Shown: positions 29,301 to 44,000, counted from the first letter of the stretch. The stretch is DNA of 64,000 nt from Todiramphus chloris collaris (GCA_025345505.1 JANVCC010000022.1:29224445-29288444), one strand, 5' to 3'. Notes: generated by a model not told the origin, from the sequence alone. Translations and numbers: made by a program.

Positions 29301-32300
29301 TCCCCACCTAGGAAATTACTGATGTTCTCCTAGTCCTCTAGCTCCCATTTATAGCCAAATTCTTGTTACAGTAAGGTTCTCACAAGCTGCCTGAAGTAAA
29401 GTTAAGTGGGTGGGAGCACTCACATGGGCTGGTGACCCAGGGCACAGTAAAGGGTTTGGGCTGTGCCAGGGAAAGGGTATCCTCCTCCATGCACTGATGA
29501 TAGGTCAGCATAGCCTTAGGTACAGCTAATAAAAAGGCAGCTTGGAGCCACCACTCCATCTCAGGTGCAGCATGAGCAGGAATGGGAGCTCTATTCACAT
29601 ATAGTACATTTATTTCCTCACTTTGCATCTCCTACTGTCCCCCACCCTATTCCCATTAAGCACTCACACATGCTGCTGAAAGCCAGGGCAGCTGTACTCA
29701 TCTATCAAAGCCTGTCAGCTTGAGAGCATAGGCTTTTCCCATTAATTAAGCAAATGTAATGTGATTAGCTAAGGCTGTAAATGTTTCAAGGCCCGTTTAG
29801 AAAACTACAAAATACTGAGCATCACAGCTTCTCATTTTCAGGCACTTGTGCCATCTGACAGGCTCCCCTGGGACTGAGATTTTTGTTCTTAAATTTCTGT
29901 GTGTGAGAGAAAATAGGGAGATGTAATAGCAAGCACTAGGAATGGTCATACCTCGTAGTTCAGAAATTGCTGTTTGGATTATAGGAGCCTGAAGAAGAAA
30001 TCAATGTCTACACTTTTAAAAACCTTGTTTGCCAACACCTTTCCTAAATGGGTGTAACAACAACTGCTGGAAGCTGACATTTTGGTAAGAATCTGTACCT
30101 CGTTTAAGATTTCTACTTACTCTAATGAAAAAGATGTTTTACTTATGAGCTAAGGATATAAACTGGGGTACTTTAGGCTGTCACCTTGAAAGCAAATGGA
30201 ACAATCATTGGGAAGTTGCACATAGAATGAGAAAATCCCTCAAGTCAAGTTGAGTGGTATGAACGGGCAATGGAGGTGCCTAAATCTAATGCTGTGATAC
30301 TGAAAACCCCCTCTTTAGCTTTTGACAGACTTTCAGTGTGTGTAAACTCCAAAGACACCTCCCCAGGTGTTTACAGATGTACTCAGCACGTCATGTGCAT
30401 CTACAGCTCTTTGGAATCCAGAAATTTAGCGTTCTTTTCCCTAAATCCCTGCAGTGGCTCAGCGTGGTAGGCAGGCACTCGCAATACCACTGACAAAATG
30501 CCTGTGCCTACACAGGCAGCTTAGGCCACTCTTGAGCTCCTAAAAGGACTTCCTAGCAGCTTGCAACCACACGTGGTTTGCAGTAAGTTAAGCTCAGTGT
30601 CTGATGCCTCAGCCTCTGCGGGTTCTGTGCCAGCACTAGAGATCAAAGTCTTGGCACATCACATACCTTCATGTGGATGTAAAAAATAGCCAGGACTCAA
30701 ATCATGAGAGTCATTTCCTGAAGCCAAATTAATTTAAATGAACCATTCTACCAAGCCTGACATCCTCTGTGCAGTCTTTTAGATGACCCAAATTCCTAAC
30801 TTTGTTTCCAGAAATCTGCTGGGTTTTTTTCTCCATGAGAGAGGAAGAAGCTACCATCACAGCAGGCAAGACAAGAGGAGGGATGTATGCTTGGTAAGTT
30901 CTTTTCCTTGCAAGACAAAAAGCTTTAGGGAGCCTGGGGTATGAAAGTGCTTTCTGCAGTCCCTATCCTGCTTCTCTCACAGATGTCCTGGGAGACAAAG
31001 GGAGGAAAATACTACTTGAAAGCACTTGAACTCCCTCTCTGAAGTGGGACAACACTGCAGAGAGTTGCTGCTCTCAGCAGGCAGAAGAAAAGGGCCAACA
31101 GGCAGCACATGGGAGAAGGCTCAGTAGTAGCATCTCACAGCCTGATGCTTTCTGAGGGCTTGGTATTCTGACTGCCCCAACCTCTTCCCAGGGAGCACTT
31201 CTTACTGACAAGGTGGAAATGGAAGGGGGAAGAGGGCTGTTGCTACAATTATCCTCTCATCTAGACAAAAGTGTGATTAGATGTCAGGTTTGCTCTTACG
31301 GCAGGTCCGTGTGCTTGATACCAAGACTGGGGCTCAAGCCCAGTCACTGTTGAGACCTGTTTGTACAGGTGGAGCCGTAAACGTGCCTTATACAACATGC
31401 AGTTGCTGGAAGGGCAGGGGCAATGCCACATTTTCTATAGCTCCTTGCTGTGGTCAGCAAGAAGCAGGAAGCCAAGGGTTAATTCATCCCTTGGTTCAAG
31501 GAGATTCAAAAGCCTGTCTAGTCACGACAGTACCTCACTGCAGGCTTGTATCAGTTTTTGAGTGGAGAATTTCCCTGTCTCTCCTGGACAAAAAGCAGAG
31601 AAAAGGACTATTGGACCTATAAGGCCAAGAAGCACTAGAGGAACAGGATACTAAGCTGGAGCTTCATGTTTTAGGCCTTCACTTGGCTGTTAGCTTATTG
31701 AGAGTAAAGAGATCCATTGAAACACTGAAGCATCTCCTAGCAATTGCTGCAGATGTTTAAAACCCACCTAAGGGGTACAGGTTATCTTTTTTTATGCAGT
31801 TAGACCCAAGCCATCAAAGGCAATTTCAATGACTGTAAGATACCAAAACATCTCCAGGAGACTAAGACTTACTAGCTTTCATGAAAGAACAGATTATCAG
31901 ACAGGTTTCCCCACATCTCCTCCAGTACTGATGTTCCCTCAGAAATCAAAGTGGCATTCTGATAAGCTCTTAGGTACCCAAGTCTAGTGAAAACCACAGG
32001 ACCCTAATTCATGTGGTACTATGAAACTCTACTAAGTGCCCCTCTGCTTCTCCAGGCACGATCCTCAGTAGTGTTTCAATGCCTTTTTAAATCAATGGTG
32101 GTTAGATGGCTGAATGGTTTCAGAAATCTGTCATCCACCATTCTCAAAAATGGGAATTTTTCCCTGCAATTTATACTACTAAGGTGTAGCCTCTACTAAT
32201 AATAGCATAGTGGAAACCTAAATGTTTACTCAGAGGACCCAAAGAGCCTTTTTCATATGTCACTTTGATGCTGGCATTCAGATAATTTTGATGTAATATC

Positions 32301-32682
32301 TCCTTTAAAAAACCTGTAATTATATTTACTAACGCAGTCACTGAAGAGCCATTTATAAATTGTATATATAGTTGCAATTCAGCATGTGCTGTGAGTATTT
32401 CATTGGGTTAGTCCTAACATCACAAGCTAACAATACTGAAAACAGGGATATGGGTAAATCACAGAGGACACTGCACTCAGTATATAGCTAACAGTGATTA
32501 AGTAGTCTCTGCTTTCAGAAGAAAGATAAGGGCCAAAAAGAATAGGTCCCTCGATAACATCAGGTAATTCTTATATATGGTCCTTCATGACACAGGCATA
32601 AATCACAATAAAACCCATCTGCAGATCTAAGGGGTGAAATCATAAATCCTGCTTTATAAATGAGACTTGCACATCTGATAGT

Positions 32683-32722
32683 GTACATCATTCCAGATTT
32701 ACAGCAGCTGTAAATGATGTAC
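32683..32722. repeat. 40-nt imperfect hairpin
   Basis: The outer arms (GTACATCAT and its complement) and the inner arms (TTACAG/CTGTAA around a CAG loop) pair over 15 bp, with a one-sided bulge of about 7 nt. It may be a remnant of an ancient palindromic amniote repeat. No flanking gene is evident. Confidence 0.6.
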
Positions 32723-32922
32723 TAAGGTTCACAAACCCATTTGCACTCTCTGGCTGGGAGGAAGAGAGGCGAGATTTTTTCCAGGGAGAAGAATGTATTT
32801 AGTGTATTTCAAGATGTATGAGAGAGACCGTCTGCACAAGTGAGAAACTGATGCTTTAGGCAGTCTTGCCATATCTTGACCTTACACTTGCGATTCTCTC
32901 CTCTGGCCCCGTTTTCCATAAA

Positions 32923-33408
32923 TTGTGTCCAGTTCTGGGCTCCCCAGTTCAAGAGAGACAGGGAAATACTAGAAAGAGTCCAATGGAGAGCTACAAAGAT
33001 GGTTAAAGGGACTGGAACATCTCTTTTATGAGGAAAGGCTGAGAGGCTCTGGGCTGTTTAGCCTGAGAAGTGAAGTTTGAGAGGGGATCTTAATGAATTT
33101 TTACAAATATCTGAAGGGTGGGTGCCGAGTAGAAGGGGCCAGTCTCTTTTCAGTGGTGCTCTGTGATAGGATGAGAGGTAATGGTCACAAACTGGAACAC
33201 AAGAAGCTCCACCCCAACATGAGGAAAAACTTTTTTACTGTGAGGAGCCTGGAACAGGTTGTGGAGTCTGCTTCTCTAGAGATTTTCAAGACCTGCCTGG
33301 ATGCATTCTTGTGTGGCCTGCCCTAGGTGATCCTGCTTTGGCAGGGGGGGTTGGACTTGATGATCTCCAGAGGTCCCTTCCAACCCTTACCATTCTATCA
33401 TTCTATGA
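32923..33408 (+). mobile_element. CR1 LINE, 5'-truncated, 3' end intact
   Basis: The fragment begins at GTGTCCAGTTCTGGGCTCC and ends with the typical CR1 3' tail (GGGGTTGGACTTGATGATCTC, then a short ATTCTAT repeat). The segment at 33093-33326 translates to the C-terminal tail of the CR1 ORF2 protein (YKYLKGG, RGNGHKLEHKK, then FKTCLDAFLC), with an in-frame loss of about ten residues after FFTVRS. It is a dead, 5'-truncated retroposon copy. Its sequence is close to the copy at 51.2 kb, so both likely belong to the same subfamily. Confidence 0.95.
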
Positions 33409-36400
33409 AATCCATGGCACTTTGCTATGCCTACTCTTCTGCTTTCAGGTCTGATGGGGCTGAATGCCTGCCTTTGGCTGATTACTGGAACACACTGGGC
33501 TCTTTCTCGGGATGCAGATTTGGATGACAGCTGCTCTGGTCAGCAGCAGGCAAAACCCAAGTGGTCATTTAAGCAAGTGCAGGGCTGAATGATCCAACAT
33601 CTTGCCTGGGTTATGGCGTATCTTCCGAACCAAGTTGGGCAACCTGGCCATCTTCCCCTTCTTCTCTGGGTATTGGAGGGCACACCCCCCTGGCAAAGGC
33701 TCACCTTCCTCTGAGCACAGAGCTGCCTTGCGTTTGTAACCCCCATGCCCCGCTCGAGGCCACTCATCGCATTCACAACATGACACATCTCCCAAGGGCT
33801 GCTGTCGCAACAGCAGGTTTGGGGTTTGGGCTACCTGGCTCCTTGTATTGTTGTAGCTCTCCTGTGACTGCTTTTGGCTGTGCATGTATTTGTCTTTTCT
33901 GTTGTCAGCATGAGAAAGATTATTTCTCTGGTGCTCTTCTGTGGTTTGACAATGCTAAGCACAGGGTAGAGGCTGACTTGACACTTTTCACACATCCGGC
34001 ATATTCTTAGGTGGACCTGCTCTCCTTCACTCCAGCTCCTCTGGCTAATGAGGGGTAACATGCCTGCGCTTCCCTCACACACACTGCTTAAGCCTCAGCC
34101 AGCTAAACTGAGGCATTATCTAAAATGCATGACAGATTATTTAATTTTGTGTTCATTGTTGGAATTGGACCTTGGAAACCTCCCAAGTTTCTTAAAACAT
34201 TTATATTTCGTATTTGTTAGGAAGTTATCCCAACGGCCCTCTCAGACTTCGGCTTTGGACAGCCAGATGAAGATGGGTGGCTCACCCCACACACGCTTTC
34301 ATTGCAAAATGTCTTCTCTATCCTTCAGTTTTAACAACTCTGCTGTGAACTTCCAGTACACTCTGCAGCTGAGGTTAGCACAGTCCAGCAGCACTAACTT
34401 CTCTCCATTTCCGTATTACTGCTACACTAAATTCACATTTCTGCATAACTGAGTCCAGAAGTTTTGTTTCTTTCAAAGCAGTTGGAGCTCCCAGGCGTGA
34501 GCTCTCTGTGTTTCCAAATATCATCTATGTAAAGTTCAGTACATCCTGAACAATCAAATATGTTGCTGTGTTTTCCTATAAAATGCCTCAGGGAATGAAT
34601 GTAACCTAAATATCAGTCTGAGAGAGAAGTGTCTCCCAAAAGGCGAACGAAGCCTGTAGAAATATGGACTTTGTTTCTCTGGGGACACTTCCCAGACATC
34701 TGATGATGCACATAAAGCTGTTTGCTATCTGTCAGCTCCCCGGAAAACTTTCTTTTGAAGCTAGTAAAAAACTCTGTCTTTCATTACAGATTTCTTTGTT
34801 ATTTTCAGGTATACACAAATATAGCATTTCAGCTTTTTAACAGCTCCCTAAGGTGACTGCATCTGTGTAGTCCCTCTGTCTGTTTCTCTGTCTGCTCATA
34901 GTAATCTAAATTTCTTAGCCATATAAACATATTAGGCAGACAGACGGAGGCCTCCAAGAGAAAAAGCTTCCTTAAGCTCAGTGTAGAACTCTGTGGCTGG
35001 AGAGAAAATTATTCATGCCTCTACTAAGGGGAAGTCAAGGGCCATCTCTTCTGCTTGGTGGCAGTGGTCTGCCAGTTAGTTCTGTGAAGCTTCAGGTTAG
35101 CCACATCCCATGCTGGTTTTTGACATGCCAAGAGGCAAAAAAAGATGATGGAGAGCAGGGAAGAAGCTGGGAAGTTGGCTTGGAGGCCACATCAGGGACT
35201 GAAGGGCCCATACACATGGGAAAGAAATCAGAGAGAGGAATGAGGATCTGGGTGTGCTCTCTGGGATGTCCCAAGAACAGCAACAAGGAGATACCTTATT
35301 GCAGTGGGACAGTGCAGGGGGCATGGACCATGAATGCCCAGTGGGTTTGCTGCTTATGGGAGACTTATTTCAGTGGCAGTGCACCTCTGTTTCCACAGCT
35401 TCATTAGCCTCTCTACCTGGGTTCAAAGCTCAAAAGATAGCAATGCCCCAGATACTTTTAGGCCAGCTGTTTCTGTGACCCTGTCTGGGCTTCCTGGGAG
35501 GAATTCCTGAGCACTACCCATGCTCCTCATTCTCCTCTTCCCTGCTGTGGGCACCTAATTGGCACCTGAAAACCCTTGTAAAGATGATGGTAGGGTTGGG
35601 GGGTTTTTTGCATTCAGAAGATTTATAATACATTGTCTCCTTTTCACACGCCTGTATCTTGCTTCAGTGTTTCCACAGTGTCCGTAGACTGCTCCTTTGC
35701 CCAGGTCAGCTGAAAGCTGTTAAGAATTGTCAAGCAATTCAGAACCAGTTACTGTTACAAATAAAGGTGTATTCTGACAGCTTTATTCATTAGTTGTGTT
35801 GGCACTTGCAGCTAACAGACAGAGCAACACAGAGTCTAAACCAGCTGTCTTCTATATTTCCAGAGTTTAAAATATAGGAGGGCTATTAACTGCTCCTTTG
35901 CTCCACTTAGGCAATTACCTCATTTTATTTTATTAGCAAGTACTCCAAATGACTTGCTCAGGGCCAGCACTTGTGCCCAGAGCTTGCCTTACTGCCTGAG
36001 GTCTTGCTGACCAGTCCCCTGCAAGGCAAACCTTTGCCCAACATAACAACTGGCCGCTGGTTGCTGCAATGTTTCTGAAAGGTCCCAATCTTGGGAATAA
36101 CCTTCATGCTTTCAAGACAGCATTTCATAGACCAGTTTTACCCATAGTGCCCCAGCTGGAACCCATGGTAAGAGCAGCAGGGCTGGTGCAAATGCTATGC
36201 TGGAGGGGACAGCAAGTGCAGTGGAGTGGCTTTTTGAGCCAAGTGTTGCTAATATTTCTACCAGGCACTTGTCATCATTCCTAGGAGGTAAAGAAGGAAG
36301 GAGATGTGTTCTGTGGACTAGGAAACAGAAGAAGGAAGAAGTGGGGCTTTGCAACTAGCTGAAATGGCAGGGGCACAAGGCAGGTCCTGGTTGTGTGCCA

Positions 36401-37752
36401 GTGAGCAGCACTGCTCTGAGTGATAGCCAGGGACTGTTTAAGTTGCAGTTTGAAGCTGGCTGAGGCAAACTGTGGGCAAAACTCTTTTGTTTAGATGCTG
36501 TCTCAAGGTCTGCCTGGACTGGAGCTGAAAAAAAGAGCTGGGCAGGGAAGCTGATCAGCCTTTACCACTCTAGTGGGTCACCACCTACAGCTAACAGGCA
36601 TCAGTGGTGCTCTTCAGTGGCCCTCTGCTATAAAGCAGAGGGAAGGTGAGCTCTGTGGTCCCAATGGGGCTGTTACTTCCCATGGGCATTTATCTGAACT
36701 GTTCTTGCTAGAAATCAAAAAGATAGCAAGTGTTGTGCTTTAAAGGCCTGTTATTATTGAAAGCTGAAGAACGGTGTTTCCTGCTCATCTCCCTTGCACC
36801 CATGTCCCTAATAACAGGGATAACTCAGGCTGGCACCTCTCAGGACTTTTTCACGTGAATGTTAAGCCTGTGATTTAGGACTTTCTTGCTCACCAACCTT
36901 TCCATCCATCTGCACACAATTTGCTGGTGGGAGCCACTGCTCATCCCTCCCAGACAGGAAAGGACAGTTGGATGTGGGATATATTACAGTTTCAGATTAT
37001 AATTGATTTTCAAAGTGCACATTTAATATTGCTAACCCACTTCAAAGAGAAACAGTACCTTCCAACCACCCTCCTCCATAGCATCTTGCACTGCTGTTTT
37101 CCTGGGAGATTCATTCCACAGCTTTATAGATTTGTTGAGCATCTTAACCTTCCTGGATTTCCAGGGTCTCCCAATCTTCACCTATCAGCTACCTGAATCA
37201 TGGCCTGACCTGGTGGTTGGCTCCCATCTTTGATGGATCTGTTCAGCTCATCCCTGATGACTTGAATACAATAGTTCTTCCTGATACTATGAGCTGGCCA
37301 GTATGGGAGCACTGGACCTGACAGCTGTGGGCACTGTGGCTGCGATGGAATAAACAAAGGCTTTTCTGTTTTGGAGGCTGCTAGGCTGTCAATCTTCAGG
37401 CAGGGAAAGGATCCCTCACTGTTTCCTTCCCCTCCTGCTCCTTAAATGAATACAATACTCCATTTTAAATGTGCAAAACTCTCCTTCCCCAGCTACAATT
37501 GAGCATCTGGGAACTTAAAACGGACTTCTCTAGTAAATAAAAAGAAGCAGCTTGATCAGTTTTATGGCAGCAAAAGTGGGTTAATCGCTAAAACTGCTGC
37601 TTATGCTGTCATGGTTCACATAAATAGGTTTAGCACAGCAAGCAGCCAAAGGGCACGCATTAGTGGCTCCTTCTGCAGCAGAGGGGAGAGTATGCTCAGC
37701 AGATCATCCCCTGGAGGCACCAGCCTGCTGCCTGTGAAGTTGGTGGCAGACT

Positions 37753-37775
37753 TCCCACTGACTTCAGTGGAGCTG
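37753..37775. repeat. Possible ancient amniote interspersed-repeat motif
   Basis: The self-complementary core CCACTGACTTCAGTGG followed by AGCTG resembles a motif I remember recurring in old repeats of turtles, crocodilians and birds. The match is short, the family is not named here, and chance cannot be excluded. Confidence 0.3.
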
Positions 37776-40700
37776 AGATTGTGCTGTAAATAAATATATC
37801 TGCTTCCAAAGGGTACAAGAGACAGATCAAACACCAGTGAGGTTCTCTTGTATCTTTTCCCTCTGTTTCCTCTGTGGATTTCTAAAGCATTAAAGTTTCA
37901 TTAAAAAGAGAGTGATTTAAAAATTGCATTTACCTAGAGCCTCTGACTGTATGAAACCATATTGCCATAAAAAACACATCTGTATTCTTGGGTTTTCTTG
38001 GATATAAAGCTATCTGTGCTTCAGCTGTGACATGTATAGCACCTGGGTACAGCAATATCCACTCTGTCTTCACCTACGCTGCCCTAGATCGAAAGCATCA
38101 GTAACTGGCGGCCAGCATCAGCTGGCTGTTTGCCCTAGAGCCACAGATGATTTAGAATAATTTTGTTAGTCTGGATGCAGGAATTAGACTATAATAAATT
38201 ATCAAGTGTAGCCTGGATTTGTTCACACAGCAGTTGCAGCATTTAAAAAGGTATGACAGCCCTGGGGAATGTGAAGAAGCCAAGGAGGGAAATGAGCATA
38301 ACCCCCCACGCAGGAAGGAAAAACACAAAAAAAGATCTAGTGTAATCACTGGAGTCTCAAGTTTGGCTAAGACATTGGGGAGGAATCTTTAAAATATAGA
38401 ACATCATGAGCTTTTTTTGATGCCCGACTTATTGGTATTAGGAAAAGCTGTCACAGTTTGATATGCTGATAAATAGTTGATAACTAAATATTTGGCTTCT
38501 GTTGTGTTATGTTATTTATCCATTGCTCTGGCAAACTCTCACCTAAAATCAACTTAGATGCACAAAATTGTTAACTTGAGATTCTCATCTCTTGTCAGTT
38601 CACCATCTAGTCAGCCACCAGCAGCCTCCTTCCTGCAGCACGCTGCTGGTTTCCCAACCAACCCTTCTTCTGCTTAACCCTGGACATCTTGCCGGACCAG
38701 GAGAGGCAGCTGTGGCACAGCCATGTGTCCTCCCCTCTTCTCAGAAAGCAACAAACGAAATCTCTACTTTCAGTTAACTGCAGGAAACAGGCAGTTTCAC
38801 TTGCATGAGGAAGAGAAGCCATTTGGTGTGGTTTTTCAGTTCAGGAAAAATGTTCACACAAGCTGCAACCCACAGCTCTGCTCCCAAGCCCTGCGTGGCT
38901 CTTTCCACATGCCCTCCTTTCACAGTACTGGAGCAGGGAGATGCTACATAAATCCACTGCCAGAGCAGCTCTCCGGGCTGATGGGAACTGGCAGATGGTT
39001 GCTCTGAAATATTTCCAAAAGAGGGAAAAAACAATAGCTTCCCAACCCACTGCAAGTGCTTGTTAACAGCTGCATTCATAAGGTAAAGTGCTTCAAGGGA
39101 CCAGGGGAAGCAAATGAAACAAAGAGCAGGACTAGGTTAAAATAGGCACTGAGGTCTCAAATCAGAGACAAATTTTTGTGTAGTATTAAGTTTCCTTTCT
39201 ACTCCTCAGTTGCTCAGTCGTTGTCTGTTTTATGAGGGGAACAAACCCAAGTAAACACAAAGCATAAAAGTCTTGGGAGTTTTCCTAGGAATTGATGTTT
39301 CTCTTTCAGCCACGGCATTTGGATTTCTTATTTCTTCATTTATGGTTTGGTTGAAACAAGGCAGCACATCCTAGCACATGGGGGAGGTCCTCATCTCTGT
39401 GCTTGAACTTCTCCCGGTTTAACTGCATGTCTTGCACCGGTTTCGGTGTGAGATACCTCAGGTGTCACAGGGACTCTCGCCTGGGCGGCCCTGGGACAGC
39501 ATCAAACTGCCAACAGCTTTCAGAAACACAGGCGGAAGGGAAGAAGCTGCAGGGCAGAGGGGACCTGTAACGAATCTGGTGCCTCCCCACCTTTCCCAGT
39601 CTTACACACAAAATGGAAGTCAGTGAGTCGAGGCAGGTTGCAGTTATTGTGATGTACCCGTGAAGTGGCATAATCAAACATTGTCTAGAAGCTGGGAAAT
39701 TAATATATCATCAGGGCCAGTAGCACCACCCTGCTCCTTCTATAGGTAATACTTGCATTCCCTGATATACGTGTACTCCCTCTAACAGACTGCATGTGCT
39801 GGCCAGAAAAGGCCTCCACGTGTTTTCCAGCAAATGCTTGTTGTGCCAACCCTCTCCCTGCCATCTCCATCATACTGTAGGTAAATCACCTCATAGTCAA
39901 GGGATGCAGGGAAGGCAGATCAGAGGAAGAGTATGCGGCTCCACCGTTCCTACTCAAATCAGCTCATCCTCAACATGCTCATACTCCATGTGCCCATCCT
40001 CCTTTGCTCCCCTGTTCTCTTTCACACCGTTGGTTCAATACCCTGACACCTGAGCTTGTCCGTTATTCTTGTAATGTCCTCCACCCACAACAACAACAGA
40101 CTACATTATGGATTCTTCTAGAACTACACCCTTCACTGGAGCACATTTTTGTAGAGAACACAGGGCAGTCCAGCTGAGGACTCATGTGTAACACCCACAT
40201 CCAGGCCAAGTATCTACAGAACAGCTCTTGCTGAAGTTAATACTGTCTTTAATTGTGGTAATGGATTGCAAGCTCTTCAGAGAAAATGGTTCTGGCTCCA
40301 ATTCTTCACTGCCTCCTATTTTGAGGCGAGCAAATGAGTACAGCTTGGAGAATTGCACGCTGATCATTCTGCCCTGGTAATGCAATTACAGCAGTTGCTA
40401 CTCTGCTCACAGCTGCACAAACTGTGCACAGAGTGCTGTGTGAGGGACAGAGTGTGTGTGTGGAGGGTCAGCTTTGGAATCCTCTAGCACAATGGCAATC
40501 CCACCTGCTGGGGACCTGCAGTCTGGGTTATCAGGGCAGGCTGGGGCCGCATGGGAACATGGCTCCAGCCCTTGCACCTAGAGGCTGCAGAGCACTCAGC
40601 GGCTGACCTGGCTGCAGGTAAGTGGGAGTCTGGGGAGCATCTGTCAGAGCCGCTGGATTCTGCTGTGGGAGTAATAGTATTGCTGCTCTTAATTAGGGTT

Positions 40701-41050
40701 GGTATCACTGCTTCGTGGTGAGCACCCTTATTGTGTCCACACTGCTAGTGCTTACATTGCCTCTTCCATGCTCTTGCTTTTCAGAGTATTTATTAATTTC
40801 TCTCCATTTCCAGAGCATAATTACACTGAATATATTCCAAACCTCACAGTAAATCCCTCCCTGCCCTCAAGGCTCCCCCACTGCTGATCTTCCCAGCTTT
40901 TTCCCTGGCCTCAGGTTAATCCCTGCACTGCCCAGATCCCTAGGCCCCTGATGAAGGAGATGCTTTAATGATTCCATGTCCCTGCTAAATGCTTTGCCTT
41001 CCAGTATCTCTTAACCAATTTGAAGTGGGTATGGAGCTACTATAGTCCAG

Positions 41051-41077
41051 AAAAAAAAAAAAAAAGGGGGGGGGGGG
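41051..41077. repeat. A15G12 simple-sequence run
   Basis: Fifteen A are followed directly by twelve G. The arrangement resembles the A11G21 tract of the MRAS 3' UTR, but no other similarity links the two sites. Confidence 0.9.
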
Positions 41078-44000
41078 TTTAGCAGGTTTGTTTTTAAGGA
41101 GCAAATATCAAAACATAATGCCTTTCTACCCCTAGGAGATGCAGAGATGTCACAGCTCTTTGAGAACAGTACTATGCAACAGCCAAAAGTTGTTTATTCT
41201 TTCTCATTTTTCTCATTCTCAGATATTTATTCTTTCTCATTTTTAAATTATATTAATTAGCATTCTCTCTTGCTCCTCAGTGTACATTCTGTCTAATTTG
41301 TATCTCATGGTGAATCAAAAGCATTTCCACTAATCTCAGCAAAGATTGACTCAGTGGAGAATAGGCTTTTGGTCAGGTAATTAGGGCATGAAAAATAGTA
41401 TGGGTATGAGGCTACAAAATTTCTCAACAATATTTTTGCAATAATCTCTCTGAAAGGTAGAAAGGGAACTTGCTTAATAATTATTTAAAACCAAGATCCC
41501 TCCTCTATGTAAAAGCTATGTTGATACCCAAATGAAGCAACCAGAGGTCACTCTTGGATTTTCTACTTTGTTATGCTGATATTTGTGCTGATAAAAACAT
41601 GTTCTATATCAACATGTTTTAATCGTGCACCTTATCAGCAGAGGTGCTATGGTATCTTCTGATAACAATATAAAACACCAGACTGCTCAGTTTTTAGCCA
41701 TGTTCCCTTTGAAAAGAGGCTTATGCAACAGCACTGTCTGTCTATCATCCATGTCCTTCTCCTCCCTGTCCCATCATTGTCAGCTGCATCACCCAAATTA
41801 AGACAATTGACTGGGAGAGGGAAATGTACGGAGTGTCCACAGATTTCATTAAACAAGTAGAGGAGACAAATTCTCTTAAGGACCTCAGGTTCCAGCACAG
41901 GGTGGAGGGGAGGGTGGGCTGCAGATGACCCTAAACCTGGGAGAGCCTGTGCTGAAGTTCTGCCTTTACATGACCCCATAAGAACAACATGTCTGTGGTT
42001 TTATCACTCAAGCTTTGACATTTCTGTGTATGGCTTTCTTCCCACCCTTCTTAACTTATTAGTTGAGAGGGCATCCTCCTAATGTAGGCTATAAACTCTA
42101 TTATTTCTACAGATCACCGATGAGACCATAAGCAAGTCTGTTCTTCTGGATGTCTGCTCCCCCACTTTCCTCCCCTTCCAGAACAGCAGTAACAGTTCCT
42201 TTCTCCCTTTCCTGCCCCATAGCTGTGAGGAGCATAAACACAGTCAACATTGTGAGTGATCCTCATCTACCACCTCTCTTGCCTTTGATCCCAAATACAT
42301 TTCTATGCTTACAGGAGAAATGTCCAAATATTCTTTCACTGTAAGATCCTTCTTACGAAGTGAAGTATCTAATGGTGCCTGAATCAGCATGCATGTCATT
42401 GCACAGACCACGATGTCCCAGCGAGTATATGCATATGCTATGGGCCTTTTGGGACCTATGCTTTACAGAGCAAGTGCATTTTATATGATGCTTATATATG
42501 TCAGCACTTCACGCTTCCTTCCCCCTCCTTGAATTCGTTAGCTTGGGTTAGTAATTCATCATTGCTTTGACATCTGGCAGTACAATCAAAGCAGAATCTC
42601 ACTTACTGAGGTTGCAAGGCAAGCAAATCTGTGTTTCCTTACAGCTTTGTCACCTCATCCTGTTTCACAGCAGAAAGTTCATAGCTGCCCCTGTGACAAA
42701 GCTCTTTCACTACTAAAGGGATGGTTCCACATTGGGATTACTCCAGCAGCAAAACCAGTGTAAGACGTTTGACTGAGTTCAAGCCCCACCTATGGGTGCT
42801 CCTTCCCCTTCAGGTGTGCTACCTTAATTTTTTCTGGGATTACACCTGCAAACTTCTTTGAAGTGGCTTTACTGCTTGGAAAACCCTCATGTGGCACGTC
42901 ACACAGGCTCAACTACACTTACCAAACATGTAAGTGTACCTCTTACTCTATGCTGTAAAATACTAATTAACACAGTGAAGTCTGGAATTAAAAATAATTT
43001 TTAAAAAAAAAAGGAAATGTGTCTTTTGGATGGATGGAAGATGGTGCTGATCTAGCTTCTACTAAATTACAATTTATTCTTCTGCTTCCTACTCTATAAT
43101 AAAGTATCTTTTCTTGCAGACCAGAACGTGTACACAGGAGCTTACTCTGCGAAGCACAGATTTATCAGGCTGAGAGGGACAGGAGAGGATCTAATGAGGA
43201 TTAAACTCAACCCTTCCCACTGTGCCCATTCGTAGTTGGGTTGTTAAGTAGCACTAAGTCATGAGACACAGTTGTCCACCAGAACAACCACAGCTGACCC
43301 TGCCCCAGCAGCTATTCTGGCCAATGCCCCCAGACAGGCAAATTCTTCACAGCAATATGAGCAAGTCAGTGAGGGAACAAGGCAACATATAAACCAGTAA
43401 AATATCTGACAGGTGATTTGTTGGGATCTGCTGTCATTTTTGTTGAAAATGAAATAGTTATTTTGGCAATAGCTGCTCTATCACACCATATTAAAAAACC
43501 CAACAACTTGAAATTGTATCATAAAAACAAAGCTAGATATATTTTATATTTCCTCCATTACCGGTCTTTCTTGGGATCTGGCTGATTTTAATTCCTTCCT
43601 TTTCCCCATCCATGCCATGTCTTATTTCAGTCCATTTGATGTTGAGCAGCGTGGTACTCCCACTAAGGGGTAGGACCAGGCTCTTGCATTTGCTGAATAG
43701 CTGTTACTGCTGCCTCTGGGGTTTTCTTGCTTTTCATACTATGTGTTGCTCATGTGTTGGATTTTTTTTTCCCTCTTTGTTCTCAAATGCTGCAAGTACA
43801 AACCAGTTATGTGTAATCTTATAGTCACTCCATTTACAGAGCAGGCACCAACACATCTCTGAGATCTGTCTCCAGCACCCAAGGAAAAATCTATTCTATA
43901 CATATTGTTATCAATTTCAACACTTTGTAGGAACTGGCAGAGTTTAAATCTCTTAGCTCTGTGTATCTTGAATCAACTTTGCGTTCTCTTGCATAGATAC

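Larger units (their letters stand above)
15081..32922. other. Gene-poor intergenic stretch with no recognisable coding exon
   Basis: I compared the open frames on both strands with families I know and recognised none; all are short and show no domain signature. The stretch contains a poly-T/(TTTG)n tract near 18308-18346, a 38-bp tandem duplication at 23001-23063, a minisatellite with assembly gap at 26256-26399, AT-rich patches with ATTA/TAAT cores near 25.0-25.2 kb, and a hairpin at 32683-32722. Exons of ESYT3, which follows MRAS in human, were looked for from memory and not seen. Confidence 0.7.

Noticed and set aside
33093-33326. Open frame that could be taken for a small host gene
   Set aside because: It is the C-terminal tail of the CR1 ORF2 protein inside a truncated LINE; the frame at 51376-51627 is its counterpart.
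42760-42800. Possible tRNA B box (GAGTTCAAGCCCC)
   Set aside because: No matching acceptor stem or A box was found, so it is a chance word.
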